33,641 bases of DNA from JAXDBW01 sp034678405 (GCA_034678405.1 JAXDBW010000029.1:1-33641); one strand, 5' to 3'; positions 22,493 to 30,760 are shown, counted from the stretch's first letter. A program made the numbers and translations. Notes: generated from the sequence alone by a model not told the origin.

Positions 22493-23299
22493 ATGCTTGA
22501 TCTCAATACATCCTGGCTGAAACTGAGCTATTTTACGCTCACGCACAAAGAGGATTTCCGAAAATGGTATATCATCGTCCTGTTAGCGTTGGCGGTGTTT
22601 ATGTCAGTATTTGTAGTAACAAACACCATCTTGTATGTTTTGGGTGGACCCGCAAACAATCGACTGGTGCTGACGATGACCCAGGATCAGGTCGACTATA
22701 CGGCTATCCGCCAGCGGAACGCGCCTGTCGAGCTCGTCATCCCCCAAACGTATGCCGTCCCTGTCGGCGAAACAAAGGCGGACTTGATCGCTCCCGTATC
22801 CAATCCGAATGTGGACTGGTTTGCCATCGTCACGTATGCGCCGGCCAGTGATACTGACGCCGCACAGCAGACCATCATCAACCCTCAGAGCGACGGATTT
22901 TTGACTGTATTTGGCGCCTCGGGGACATCTGATTCGCTTGCCATACAGTCAGTCGAGTGGCAGCATGTGGACAATCACGAGCCACCACCAGACATACATT
23001 TCGTAGTGAGCAACGTGCAGTATAATACCCTGAGCGCAGCCGGCACCACCGTCCATCAGATTACCGCGGATATCACCAACGATTCCTACACCAGTTATTT
23101 TTCCGTTCCCTTTATCGTTGTTCTCTACAACGGTGATCAGATTGTCGGAGCGCAGCATACCATGGTCGCACCGTTTGACTTCGGGACGACGCGGTCAATC
23201 ACCGTGAAACTCAGCGCCGTGGCGGGGACCGTCACCGGGACACGAATTATTCCCACGCTCAACCTGCTTGACCAAACCAATATCAGTGCAGTACCCTGA
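22493..23299 (+). CDS. Membrane-anchored extracytoplasmic protein (268 aa)
   Basis: The start ATG 22493 is chosen because the -10 boxes lie just upstream; the frame upstream to 22376 runs over them. One transmembrane helix is at about 24-50 (WYIIVLLALAVFMSVFVVTNTILYVL), followed by an extracytoplasmic beta-rich region. The C-terminal half (DIHFVVSNVQYNTLSAAG..., FIVVLYNGDQIVGAQHT) has the alternating pattern of an FxLYD/immunoglobulin-like domain, but I do not make a firm family call. rodA begins 18 nt after its stop, suggesting a shared cell-wall operon. Confidence 0.65.
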   Translation: MLDLNTSWLKLSYFTLTHKEDFRKWYIIVLLALAVFMSVFVVTNTILYVLGGPANNRLVLTMTQDQVDYTAIRQRNAPVELVIPQTYAVPVGETKADLIAPVSNPNVDWFAIVTYAPASDTDAAQQTIINPQSDGFLTVFGASGTSDSLAIQSVEWQHVDNHEPPPDIHFVVSNVQYNTLSAAGTTVHQITADITNDSYTSYFSVPFIVVLYNGDQIVGAQHTMVAPFDFGTTRSITVKLSAVAGTVTGTRIIPTLNLLDQTNISAVP

Positions 23300-23317
23300 T
23301 CGGGAGGATACCATGAC

Positions 23318-24442
23318 ATGCTGAGACATCTCGCCCAGGCATTACGGAGAGCTGATTGGCCACTATTCCTGGTGGTATTCTTTTTGGTTATCATCGGGGT
23401 GGTCGGGATTTACAGCATTGAGGTCACGGCCGATCAACCTGACTATAGCCTCGTCATCCGGCAGGTAGTATTTTTTGCATTGGGGCTCATCCTTATGCTT
23501 GGGGCAATGGTCATCGATTACCGCACAATCCGCGGGTGGAGTTGGATTCTCTATGGTCTCGCGGCGACCATGCTCACCGGAGTGCTCCTGTTTGGGAGTA
23601 CGATCCGCGGGACGAAGGGTTGGTTTTTGATATACGGTGACTTTGGGTTTCAGCCCGTCGAGCTGGTCAAAATTATTATCATCGTCCTGCTCGCGAAGCT
23701 CTATTATGATTGGCGCGGCGAGGTGCAGACGGTCAAGCAGCTGTTTATCGCCGGCGGCCTCGTCGGTGGACTGGTCGTATTAGTCCTCGTACAACCTGAT
23801 TTTGGATCCGCCTTTATCATGATGGCGCTGCTCATTGGGACCCTGCTGGTGGTAAAAATGAAACGGAGCTACCTGATCTGGATGCTTATCGCCATTTTAC
23901 TCCTCGGAGTCATCACCTGGCAGTTTGTGCTCCGTGATTATCAGAAAGAGCGGATTATTACCTTTCTCAATCCTGACCTGGATCCCTATGGCAGCGGGTA
24001 TAATATTAAGCAGTCAATTATCGCAGTCGGATCGGGTAATTTCTTTGGGCGGGGACTAGCGCTCGGGCCACAGAGCCGACTTAATTTCTTGCCCGTCCAA
24101 GAAACTGATTTTATTTTTGCGGTGATTGCCGAGCAGCTTGGTTTGATTGGCGTGGCGCTGCTTATTACCCTCTTCACCATCCTGGTGTATCGGATGATTC
24201 GGATAGCTCGGCGGGCACGAGATGACTTTGGGCTGTTTATCATCGTGGGCATTGTCATATACATATCCGCCCAGACAGTGATGAATATCGGGATGAATAT
24301 CGGTTTGCTGCCAATTGCCGGGGTGCCATTGCCGTTTGTCAGCTACGGCGGGAGTTCGCTGATTGCCAGTGTAATCCTCATTGGCCTGGTCCAGAGTGTC
24401 CATATCCATAATACAGGCACGGAAGTGCGTGGTCAGGTTTGA
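23318..24442 (+). CDS. rodA: Peptidoglycan glycosyltransferase RodA (SEDS family)
   Basis: Polymerises lipid II during cell elongation together with a class B penicillin-binding protein. 374 aa, multi-pass. Family signatures: QPVELVKIIIIVLLAKLYYD, QPDFGSAFIMMALLI, the extracellular LNPDLDPYGSGYNIKQSIIAVGSGNFFGRGLALGPQS, LPVQETDFIFAVIAEQLGLIG, and INIG/PFVSYGGSSLIAS near the end. GGGAGG lies about 10 nt upstream; the earlier ATG at 23313 reaches a stop after three codons. No penicillin-binding protein gene lies in the window. Confidence 0.95.
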   Translation: MLRHLAQALRRADWPLFLVVFFLVIIGVVGIYSIEVTADQPDYSLVIRQVVFFALGLILMLGAMVIDYRTIRGWSWILYGLAATMLTGVLLFGSTIRGTKGWFLIYGDFGFQPVELVKIIIIVLLAKLYYDWRGEVQTVKQLFIAGGLVGGLVVLVLVQPDFGSAFIMMALLIGTLLVVKMKRSYLIWMLIAILLLGVITWQFVLRDYQKERIITFLNPDLDPYGSGYNIKQSIIAVGSGNFFGRGLALGPQSRLNFLPVQETDFIFAVIAEQLGLIGVALLITLFTILVYRMIRIARRARDDFGLFIIVGIVIYISAQTVMNIGMNIGLLPIAGVPLPFVSYGGSSLIASVILIGLVQSVHIHNTGTEVRGQV

Positions 24443-24467
24443 CGTTTCATTCATTTTCTGCTATACT
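24439..24467 (+). promoter_or_regulatory. Promoter of the 24499 gene
   Basis: TTGACG (24439-24444, overlapping the rodA stop codon), a 17-bp spacer and TATACT (24462-24467) with an extended TGC. The leader would be about 25 nt. Confidence 0.75.
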
Positions 24468-24481
24468 ATAGCTGATTAATG

Positions 24482-24500
24482 ATCTGAGCTGAAATCAGAT
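24482..24500 (+). promoter_or_regulatory. Hairpin over the start codon of the 24499 gene
   Basis: ATCTGA (24482-24487) pairs with TCAGAT (24495-24500). The last two bases of the stem are the first two bases of the ATG start, so folding would limit ribosome access. No Shine-Dalgarno site is present. Confidence 0.45.
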
Positions 24501-24837
24501 GAGGCATTACAGCGCGCACAATCCATATTCTCGTTCGGGAATCGCTCAGCTCCTGCCGTCGTGCCAATTTTGCCAGACGCCCTTTCAGGCGCGTCAGGTT
24601 GTATTATTGCGTGAGGTTGAGCAAGCGCAGCTCATGCATGCCCAGTGCGTGAAATGCCGATCAAGTATGGTATTATTAGTGCTCCTACATGAATTAGGCA
24701 TGGGTTCGGTCGGTCTGGTTACTGATTTATCGGGACCAGATGCCCAGCGCTTGAGTGCTGCTGAGCCGGTCAGTACCGATGACGTGCTCACGCTCCATCA
24801 GCTATTGCAGGATTCAGACTTTCTTGGTACTATCTAA
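24499..24837 (+). CDS. Small zinc-ribbon-like protein (112 aa)
   Basis: Two CxxC knuckles, Cys22-x2-Cys25 (SCQFCQ) and Cys50-x2-Cys53 (QCVKCR), suggest one zinc ribbon. The remaining sequence is mixed helix and strand and ends with a helical segment (DVLTLHQLLQDSDFLGTI). It is transcribed from its own promoter at the end of rodA and ends before a terminator at 24893. No family is recognised. Confidence 0.65.
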   Translation: MRHYSAHNPYSRSGIAQLLPSCQFCQTPFQARQVVLLREVEQAQLMHAQCVKCRSSMVLLVLLHELGMGSVGLVTDLSGPDAQRLSAAEPVSTDDVLTLHQLLQDSDFLGTI

Positions 24838-24850
24838 TCTCCCATGATCA

Positions 24851-24916
24851 CCGTATCCGATGAGGATATACGGCTGATATGTATGAGGGGGGATACGATC
24901 ATTATCGTATTTTTTT
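24851..24916 (+). terminator. Two hairpins ending in a terminator before rplY
   Basis: A CCGTAT-CC/GG-ATATACGG stem (24851-24873) is followed by ATACGAT (24893-24899) pairing perfectly with ATCGTAT (24904-24910) and a T run to 24916. The second stem is a standard intrinsic terminator. Confidence 0.8.
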
Positions 24917-24955
24917 AATAACAGGTAATCATTTTTTCACAAACGTACAACTCCT

Positions 24956-25666
24956 ATGGAACAGATTAGTTTATCCGCTACACCCCGAGAGGTAACTGGT
25001 TCGCAGGTATCAAAGCTCCGTCGGAACGAGCAGGTACCAGCTGTCATCTATGGACCGCAGCATGAGACGACTCATATTGGTGTGGCTCGGGCGGATTTCG
25101 ACCATGTCTATAAAGCAGCTGGATCAAGCAGTCTTGTTGATTTGACGATCGGCGATGGGAAACCGGTGAAGGTACTCATCCATGAAATTCAGCGCGATCC
25201 CGTTTCGGGAGTGGTGCAGCACGTCGATTTTTACCAGGTAGACATGCAGAAGAAGACAACTGCTGAAGTCGAACTGCAATTCGTCGGAGAGGCGAAAGCG
25301 GTGAAAGAGCTCGGTGGGGTACTGCTGAAGAATCTCAAGACAGTGAGCATTGAGTGTTTACCAGAACATCTCATCCAGCATATTGACGTCGATATTTCTG
25401 GACTCAATACGTTTGACGATATTATCCGGGTCCAAGATTTACCAGTACCCGAGGGAGTGACGATCACTGATCAAGCGTCGGTCGTCGTCGCGGGGGTACA
25501 GAAACCTCGGACTGAGGCTGAGCTCAAGGCGCTCGAAGAGCAGCCAGTCAGCGAGGATGTCAGTGAGGTTGAGAAGGTTGGCGAAAAGGAAAAGGAAGAT
25601 GAAGCAGCTGAGGGAGCTGAGGGAGAGCCTGCCGACGCGAAGCCAGCCGCAGAGAAAAAAGAATAA
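24956..25666 (+). CDS. rplY: 50S ribosomal protein L25 (CTC/TL5 form)
   Basis: Binds 5S rRNA. The N-terminal L25 domain (residues 1-95) has SATPREVTGSQVSKLRRNEQVPAVIYGP and IHEIQRDPVSGVVQHVDFYQV; the C-terminal CTC beta domain follows to about 185 (VPVEGVTITDQ-like segment). The last 50 residues are a highly charged Glu/Ala/Lys tail of low complexity. 236 aa overall, usual for the long form. I see no clear promoter or ribosome site between the terminator and the ATG. Two DUF3048 genes follow. Confidence 0.95.
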   Translation: MEQISLSATPREVTGSQVSKLRRNEQVPAVIYGPQHETTHIGVARADFDHVYKAAGSSSLVDLTIGDGKPVKVLIHEIQRDPVSGVVQHVDFYQVDMQKKTTAEVELQFVGEAKAVKELGGVLLKNLKTVSIECLPEHLIQHIDVDISGLNTFDDIIRVQDLPVPEGVTITDQASVVVAGVQKPRTEAELKALEEQPVSEDVSEVEKVGEKEKEDEAAEGAEGEPADAKPAAEKKE

Positions 25667-25688
25667 TATATCGTAGGGAGGAGCGAAT

Positions 25689-26774
25689 ATGCCACAGTCA
25701 CCAACGTCACCAAAAAAAGAACCCGGCAAGCAATTTGTCTGGGGTAAACGGCAGAACAAAAAATGGATTACTATCGTGATTATCGCGGTCGTAGTCATCG
25801 CCGCGGGTCTAGGATTTTTAGTCTACGGCCTCAATTTCGATGACACCCAGACGGTGACGGTCACGGACACCGGTGATAAGCTCGTGCGCCGCGCTATTGA
25901 TGGCGTCCCTGTCACGAAGGGGGAAGAAGATCCGTACCCAGTGGCAGTGATGGTAGAGAATCTAACCGTGGCTCGGCCGCAGTCGGGTTTAGCCAGCGCG
26001 AATCTCGTATATGAAGCCCTCGCTGAGGGCGGCATTACACGATTTATGTTGATTTTTGCTGGCAAGACACCAGCCACCGTCGGTCCGGTCCGTTCGGCGC
26101 GACCCTACTTTGTCGACTGGGCACTCGAATATAATGCTCTGTACGCGCATGCTGGTGGGAGCCCCCAGGCCCTAGCTGATATCACCAATTATGATGTATT
26201 TGATCTGAATCAGTTCTACAACTCTCAGTATTTCTATCGTGATCACTCACGGAACGTCGCCAGCGAGCATACGCTCTATACGACCGGTGAAAACCTCATC
26301 TTTGCCCTGCGCGACCTCGATGCACCAGCTGAGGGTACGTATGACCGATGGATGTTTAAGGATGATGCACCAACGGCCGAGCGACCAATAGAGGAGAAAA
26401 CAATTAGCATTGATTACTCATCATTTAGCTACTCGGTCGAGTATCGGTATGATGGGGAGCAAAATGACTACGTCCGGTACATGGCCGGCGATATCCACGC
26501 TGATGCCGATGGGACAACGATCCGCCCGAAGAATGTCGTCGTCCAAAAAGTTGTCACGTCACTGGCTGATGCGGAGCGGCTCAATATGGAAACGATTGGG
26601 GAGGGTGACGCGATTGTTTTCCGCGATGGCAAAGCGATCGAGGGAACCTGGAAGAAAGAGAAACGTGGTGACCGGACTATGTTTTATGACCAAGCAGGTG
26701 GGGAAATAGATTTTAACGCCGGGCAAACATGGATTGAGGTGGTCCCGACGGATCGAGACGTAACCTACAATTAA
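25689..26774 (+). CDS. DUF3048 (YerB-like) membrane-anchored protein, copy 1
   Basis: 361 aa. One transmembrane helix at about 26-46 (WITIVIIAVVVIAAGLGFLVYGL), then the DUF3048 module: YPVAVMVENLTVARPQSGLASANLVYEAL, GGITRFMLIF, GPVRSARPYFVDWALEYNALYAHAGGSPQAL and HTLYTT. The C-terminal part ends in TWIEVVPTDRDVTYN. DUF3048 proteins are extracytoplasmic and of unproved role in the cell envelope. GGGAGGA lies about 7 nt before the ATG. A paralogue follows 18 nt after its stop. Confidence 0.85.
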   Translation: MPQSPTSPKKEPGKQFVWGKRQNKKWITIVIIAVVVIAAGLGFLVYGLNFDDTQTVTVTDTGDKLVRRAIDGVPVTKGEEDPYPVAVMVENLTVARPQSGLASANLVYEALAEGGITRFMLIFAGKTPATVGPVRSARPYFVDWALEYNALYAHAGGSPQALADITNYDVFDLNQFYNSQYFYRDHSRNVASEHTLYTTGENLIFALRDLDAPAEGTYDRWMFKDDAPTAERPIEEKTISIDYSSFSYSVEYRYDGEQNDYVRYMAGDIHADADGTTIRPKNVVVQKVVTSLADAERLNMETIGEGDAIVFRDGKAIEGTWKKEKRGDRTMFYDQAGGEIDFNAGQTWIEVVPTDRDVTYN

Positions 26775-26792
26775 CGATTCACCTCCATCGCG

Positions 26793-27980
26793 ATGCTAAA
26801 ACAAAAACAAAAAAGCGCTTCCCCCTCAATCACCCCGAAAACCGAAAAAAAGCCAGAGAAAAAAAGAGAACCACAGACTCCCTGGCCAGTTAAGCAACAC
26901 ACACTCGTTTGGGTGAGTGGGATTTTTGTCGTGGCACTGATCGGCGTCTGGTGGCTGGCTGGCACTCAGCTGACTGATGCCTGGAAGGGCATCGAACAAT
27001 GGGTCAATCTAGGGTTTGTCAAAACTATCGGTATTGATGGCGATGCAGCCGATACGGAAGAACCGATCGAACACGCCCGGCTGCTCGATGGTGTCATTGT
27101 CGAGTCCGGAGCTGAAGCACAGACACCCTATGCCATCATGATCGAGAATCTCTATACCGTCCGGCCGCAGTCGGGCCTCGGATCAGCCTCAGTTGTCTAT
27201 GAGGCGCTGGTCGAGGGCGGAGCAACGAGGTTTATGGCCGTCTTTGACCCGTCTACGGAGGTTCCGACTATTATGCCAGTACGTTCGGCTCGTCCCTACT
27301 ACCTGGAGTGGGCGCTCGAGTACAATGCCCTGTACGGACATGCGGGCGGCAGTCCAAAAGCCATCACCGTCATTTGGGAGCAGCACGTCCGCGATCTCGA
27401 TGCGCTGACTGGTCGCGGCGCGAAGTACTACTGGCGCGATTCCAGCCGCGGAGCACCGCACAATCTCGTGACGTCATCCGAAAAGATGACTGAGGCGCTG
27501 CATACATTAGAGCTGGATCAACAGCCAGCCACATTTGCTCCCTGGGTATTTAAAGACGGCGCGCCACTTGAGGAGCGGGGGGATGATGCCAAGACATTAT
27601 CGTTTAATTTCTCGTATGGTACCACCTACAAGGTGGACTGGACGTATCATCAGAGTGATAACACATATTACCGCTTCAATGCCAATCAGCCACACCTGGA
27701 TGCGAACACTGGGGACCAAATCACCGCCGACAATGTCATCGTCCAGCTGACTGAGGAGCCGGTCCTCGATGGAGGCAAGGGCCGTCTCGAGATATTTGTC
27801 GGGGGGACGGGCGATGCATGGGTGGCGCGCGATGGACATATGATCCAAGCAACGTGGCGCAAAGATAGTAACCAGGATCGGACGCGGTACTATGATCTCG
27901 ACGGCAATGAGATTGAACTCAATCGCGGCCATACGTGGGTGCATGTGCTGACCAAAACCCAAGACGTGACATACGAATAA
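26793..27980 (+). CDS. DUF3048 (YerB-like) membrane-anchored protein, copy 2
   Basis: 395 aa, the tandem paralogue of the preceding gene. Longer basic cytoplasmic tail (residues 1-33), one transmembrane helix at about 37-56 (TLVWVSGIFVVALIGVWWLAG), then the same module: YAIMIENLYTVRPQSGLGSASVVYEAL, GGATRFMAVF, MPVRSARPYYLEWALEYNALYGHAGGSPKA. The end TWVHVLTKTQDVTYE parallels copy 1. No Shine-Dalgarno site is seen, unlike copy 1, so it may depend on translation of copy 1. Confidence 0.85.
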   Translation: MLKQKQKSASPSITPKTEKKPEKKREPQTPWPVKQHTLVWVSGIFVVALIGVWWLAGTQLTDAWKGIEQWVNLGFVKTIGIDGDAADTEEPIEHARLLDGVIVESGAEAQTPYAIMIENLYTVRPQSGLGSASVVYEALVEGGATRFMAVFDPSTEVPTIMPVRSARPYYLEWALEYNALYGHAGGSPKAITVIWEQHVRDLDALTGRGAKYYWRDSSRGAPHNLVTSSEKMTEALHTLELDQQPATFAPWVFKDGAPLEERGDDAKTLSFNFSYGTTYKVDWTYHQSDNTYYRFNANQPHLDANTGDQITADNVIVQLTEEPVLDGGKGRLEIFVGGTGDAWVARDGHMIQATWRKDSNQDRTRYYDLDGNEIELNRGHTWVHVLTKTQDVTYE

Positions 27981-27983
27981 AAA

Positions 27984-28042
27984 ACGCCCCAGACATATAC
28001 CATGAGTGCCACCACGGTGGTTTGTGATATAGTCTGGGACGT
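27984..28042 (-). terminator. Large terminator for the minus-strand gene 28063
   Basis: ACG and CCCAGAC (27988-27994) pair with GTCTGGG (28032-28038) and CGT, with further ATAT/ATAT and CCACC/GGTGG pairs inside. On the minus strand the stem is followed by a T run (A run 27979-27984), so it ends the 28063 gene; on the plus strand only GTCTTT follows, a weaker stop for the DUF3048 pair. Confidence 0.75.
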
Positions 28043-28062
28043 CTTTGGAGCTGACTAGAGCG

Positions 28063-28566
28063 CTAGTGCTCCATAGGGCACGAGCCACACTCGAACCCTT
28101 CATCGGGTCGAGGTGAGGTATGCCTGCCGCGGGACCCGGCATGACGGTGTTGGGCTGCATGTGGAGAACCCTCCTCAATCTCCGGTTCATTCATGATGAG
28201 GACTCCGTCGCGGATGACGTAGTCCCGATGCGTTTCGAGATACAATGCCGCAAGGTGTTTCAGCGGAATCTCGAGATGTTGCGTCGCCTGTACGGTAACC
28301 AGAGTCATATGCAGTTGGTTGCCAGCTTGGGATATGGTAGTCACCATCCCGTTGTGCCAACCGCGGCGACAGCCGCGAGTATCTGCATCGACGAGGAGCC
28401 AAACCAGCATTAGTCCAGAGGGCTGCGAGTCGGCCAGAGTCAGCCGTTCATTCTCTTCATTGACCAGGGGCTGATCAATGAGTGACTGGCCAAAATGGCC
28501 AACACCACTCGGGTTACGTCCGAATTCGTGCGCGCGGGTAATAAAAAGACAACAGGCTTTCGTCAT
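28063..28566 (-). CDS. Hypothetical protein with strong ribosome site (167 aa)
   Basis: The start ATG 28566 (MTKACCLFITRAHEFGR) is set by AAAGGAGGTGAT, ending near 28572, a nearly full match to the 16S tail. The central part (LMLVWLLVDADTRGCRRGWHNGMVTTI..., HLEIPLKHLAALYLETHRDYVIRDG) looks like a folded alpha/beta domain; the C-terminal 40 residues are His- and Arg-rich, and end with FECGSCPMEH, a possible metal site. No family is recognised. It has its own promoter and terminator. The good gene context outweighs the lack of homology. Confidence 0.6.
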   Translation of the reverse strand: MTKACCLFITRAHEFGRNPSGVGHFGQSLIDQPLVNEENERLTLADSQPSGLMLVWLLVDADTRGCRRGWHNGMVTTISQAGNQLHMTLVTVQATQHLEIPLKHLAALYLETHRDYVIRDGVLIMNEPEIEEGSPHAAQHRHAGSRGRHTSPRPDEGFECGSCPMEH

Positions 28567-28590
28567 TTCCATCACCTCCTTTCATGGAAA
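28566..28590 (-). promoter_or_regulatory. Hairpin presenting the Shine-Dalgarno in its loop
   Basis: On the minus strand TTTCCAT (28584-28590) pairs with ATGGAAA (28566-28572); the 11-nt loop is exactly the Shine-Dalgarno stretch GAAAGGAGGTG. The last stem base is the A of the start codon. Confidence 0.6.
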
Positions 28591-28629
28591 AGTCCTGTTT
28601 TTATGGTTTGTTTTTAATTGGCGCGTTTA

Positions 28630-28657
28630 AGTATAGGGGAGTGAGCGAGGGTGTCAA
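28630..28657 (-). promoter_or_regulatory. Promoter of the 28063 gene
   Basis: Minus strand: TTGACA (28652-28657), a 16-bp spacer and TATACT (28630-28635). The leader is about 57 nt and A-rich, ending in the Shine-Dalgarno hairpin. Confidence 0.85.
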
Positions 28658-28663
28658 ATCGGG

Positions 28664-29518
28664 CTATCCTACTACCACCACCCGATCTCGGCCGGCGAGA
28701 TCTTTCATAGTGCGTACGGATTTTTCGGGAAATTGCTGCTGTGCGGCATAGTCGACGGCGCCAGCCTGGTCGGCGCCGATCTCGAGGAGAATAGCACCGT
28801 GTGGCGCGAGGTAGTGGGTGGCACGGGCGAGGAGTCGGTCAAGGACTTCGATGCCCATTTTTCCGCCATAGAGTGCTACTTCGGGTTCGTGTTTGACTGC
28901 GGGGAGTTCTTTTTTCTTGAGGTAGGGAGGATTAGATACGATGACGTCGAGTAATCCTTTTTTGATAACGGCAGTATAGGGGCTGAAGAGGTCGCCCCGG
29001 AGAAAGGTGATACGAGAGGACACTTTGTGTGTTTTTGCATTTTTTTCAGCTACACGCAGAGCGGCCGCTGAGACGTCAGATGCATATATCTGCGCATCAG
29101 GTATAAATTTTGCCAGCGTGATGGCAATGCAGCCGGACCCTGTCCCAATGTCAGCAATGCGGAGTTTTTTTCGGTCTATCTGCTTATGGATAGCTCGCGC
29201 TATGGCGATAGTTTCTTCGACGAGGAGTTCCGTTTCCGGTCGCGGAACGAGCACGGATGGATTAACCTCAAAATCGAGGCCATAAAATTCCTTGTGGCCG
29301 GTGAGATAGGCTATGGGTACGCCCCGTTTTCGTTTCGTCAGGAGAGCACGAAATGATGCAGCCTGACGGGTGGTCGGCGTCTCAGACTGATGCGCGAGGA
29401 GCCAGGCTTTTGACTTGTTCATGGCATAGGACAAAAGCACCTCGGCATCGAGATTGGCTGAAGTGCTGATTGGTCGGAGTGCCCGGATGGCGCGGAGTAA
29501 TGTCTGCTGGATGGTCAT
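28664..29518 (-). CDS. prmC: Peptide chain release factor glutamine methyltransferase PrmC
   Basis: Methylates the Gln of the GGQ motif in release factors, including PrfA encoded just upstream. 284 aa, normal size. The N-terminal helical domain is followed by LVPRPETELLVEE, the SAM-binding IADIGTGSGCIAITLA, ASDVSAAAL, and the catalytic SNPPY motif. It is the second gene of a prfA-prmC unit, separated by a 116-bp AT-rich repeat region. Start ATG 29518; no strong ribosome site. Confidence 0.95.
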   Translation of the reverse strand: MTIQQTLLRAIRALRPISTSANLDAEVLLSYAMNKSKAWLLAHQSETPTTRQAASFRALLTKRKRGVPIAYLTGHKEFYGLDFEVNPSVLVPRPETELLVEETIAIARAIHKQIDRKKLRIADIGTGSGCIAITLAKFIPDAQIYASDVSAAALRVAEKNAKTHKVSSRITFLRGDLFSPYTAVIKKGLLDVIVSNPPYLKKKELPAVKHEPEVALYGGKMGIEVLDRLLARATHYLAPHGAILLEIGADQAGAVDYAAQQQFPEKSVRTMKDLAGRDRVVVVG

Positions 29519-29634
29519 GGTTTGAAATTTCCAATGAGTAATTTCTAATTACTAGTGAAACCCCAATGTTCAATGTATCAATGAGATATTACGCATTGAA
29601 CATTAGATAGAAATTAGATATTAGAAATTTGTAA
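29519..29634. repeat. AT-rich intergenic inverted repeat
   Basis: AATGTTCAATG (29565-29575) and CATTGAACATT (29594-29604) are exact inverted copies. They are flanked by degenerate AATTTCTAATT / TTAGATATTAGAAATT stretches that are also partly self-complementary. No gene is seen. It may be a decayed mobile repeat or an mRNA structure between prfA and prmC. Confidence 0.6.
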
Positions 29635-30687
29635 TTAATCTGCTCGATCAGCTTCTTTAAGTGCCTTGATAATTGGCTCCAATCCGCCATCCATGATGCC
29701 ATGGATGTTAGAAAAATTCTTTTTGATGCGGTGGTCAGTGACGCGGTCCTGGGGGAAATTATAGGTACGGATTTTCTCTGAGCGATCACCTGAGCCCACC
29801 TGACTCTTACGCTCGTCAGAACGCTCTTTCTGGAGACGCTCTTGCTCAGCCGCGAGTAGGCGGGAGCGGAGCACTTGCATAGCTTTTTCTTTGTTCTGTT
29901 TCTGGGAGCGCTCATCCTGGCAGATGACGGTGAGGCCGGTCGGTTTGTGGACGATGCGGATAGCTGAGTAGGTGGTATTGACTGACTGCCCGCCGTGCCC
30001 CGACGACGTGGTTGCTTCGATAGTGAGATCCTCTGGTTTGATATCCATATCGACTTCATCAGCCTCAGGCAGGACCGCGACTGTCGCCGCCGAGGTATGG
30101 ACGCGGCCGCTTTTCTCGGTTTCCGGCACCCGCTGGACGCGGTGTACCCCACTCTCGAATTTCAGATCGCTGTATACCTTGGTGCCGTGCACTTCGAAAA
30201 TAGCTTCTTTCAATCCGCCGATGCCTGTTTTATTCTGGGAGATGAGATGCGTGGTCCAGCCTTTCATCTCGGCGTAGCGATGGTACATGCGGAACAGTTC
30301 AGCGGCGAAGAGTGCCGCTTCGTCACCGCCGGTGCCGGCCCGGACTTCAATGATGATATCTTTTTTATCCAGTGGGTCAGCCGGATTGAGCACCTCGTTG
30401 ATCGCATTCACCAGCGACTCTTCTTTGGCACGGAGGGTGCGGAGTTCATCCTCAGCAATCTCCGTCAGCTCTTTGTCGTCCGTTTCCTCAGCGAGTGTTT
30501 TTTCGAGTTCGGCGATTGACGTGCGTACCTTTTTCAGTTCGTTTGCATGCCCGAGCGTTTCACCGAGCTCATTGTATTCTTTGGTCAGTCTTTGGATTTT
30601 TTGGGTATCGTTAAATGTCTCGGGATTTTGTAAATCCCGTTCAATTTCGTCGTAGCGTGCTTGGAGCTCCTCGAGTTTGTCTTCCAT
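29635..30687 (-). CDS. prfA: Peptide chain release factor 1
   Basis: Releases peptides at UAA and UAG. 350 aa from ATG 30687. The codon-recognition PxT motif is PET at 188-190 within RVPETEKSGRVHTSA, which marks RF1 rather than RF2, and the catalytic GGQ is at 232-234 (SSGHGGQSVNTT). The open frame starts at 30717, but its first ten residues cover the promoter, so 30687 is used. prmC, which modifies the GGQ, follows. Confidence 0.97.
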   Translation of the reverse strand: MEDKLEELQARYDEIERDLQNPETFNDTQKIQRLTKEYNELGETLGHANELKKVRTSIAELEKTLAEETDDKELTEIAEDELRTLRAKEESLVNAINEVLNPADPLDKKDIIIEVRAGTGGDEAALFAAELFRMYHRYAEMKGWTTHLISQNKTGIGGLKEAIFEVHGTKVYSDLKFESGVHRVQRVPETEKSGRVHTSAATVAVLPEADEVDMDIKPEDLTIEATTSSGHGGQSVNTTYSAIRIVHKPTGLTVICQDERSQKQNKEKAMQVLRSRLLAAEQERLQKERSDERKSQVGSGDRSEKIRTYNFPQDRVTDHRIKKNFSNIHGIMDGGLEPIIKALKEADRAD

Positions 30688-30695
30688 AGTGAGTA

Positions 30696-30709
30696 TGTAT
30701 AGTGTATCA
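30696..30709 (-). promoter_or_regulatory. prfA promoter (leaderless)
   Basis: Minus strand TGA-TACACT (30701-30709, extended -10) and an overlapping TATACA (30696-30701). The ATG at 30687 is 13 or 8 nt beyond. The region directly follows the rpmE terminator. Confidence 0.6.
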
Positions 30710-30714
30710 CAATG

Positions 30715-30744
30715 CAAAAAACCCCGAAATCATTACGATCGGGG
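30715..30744 (-). terminator. rpmE terminator
   Basis: On the minus strand CCCCGA (30739-30744) pairs with TCGGGG (30722-30727), followed by six T. Confidence 0.9.
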
Positions 30745-30760
30745 ATTCGCGCCAGGAAAT

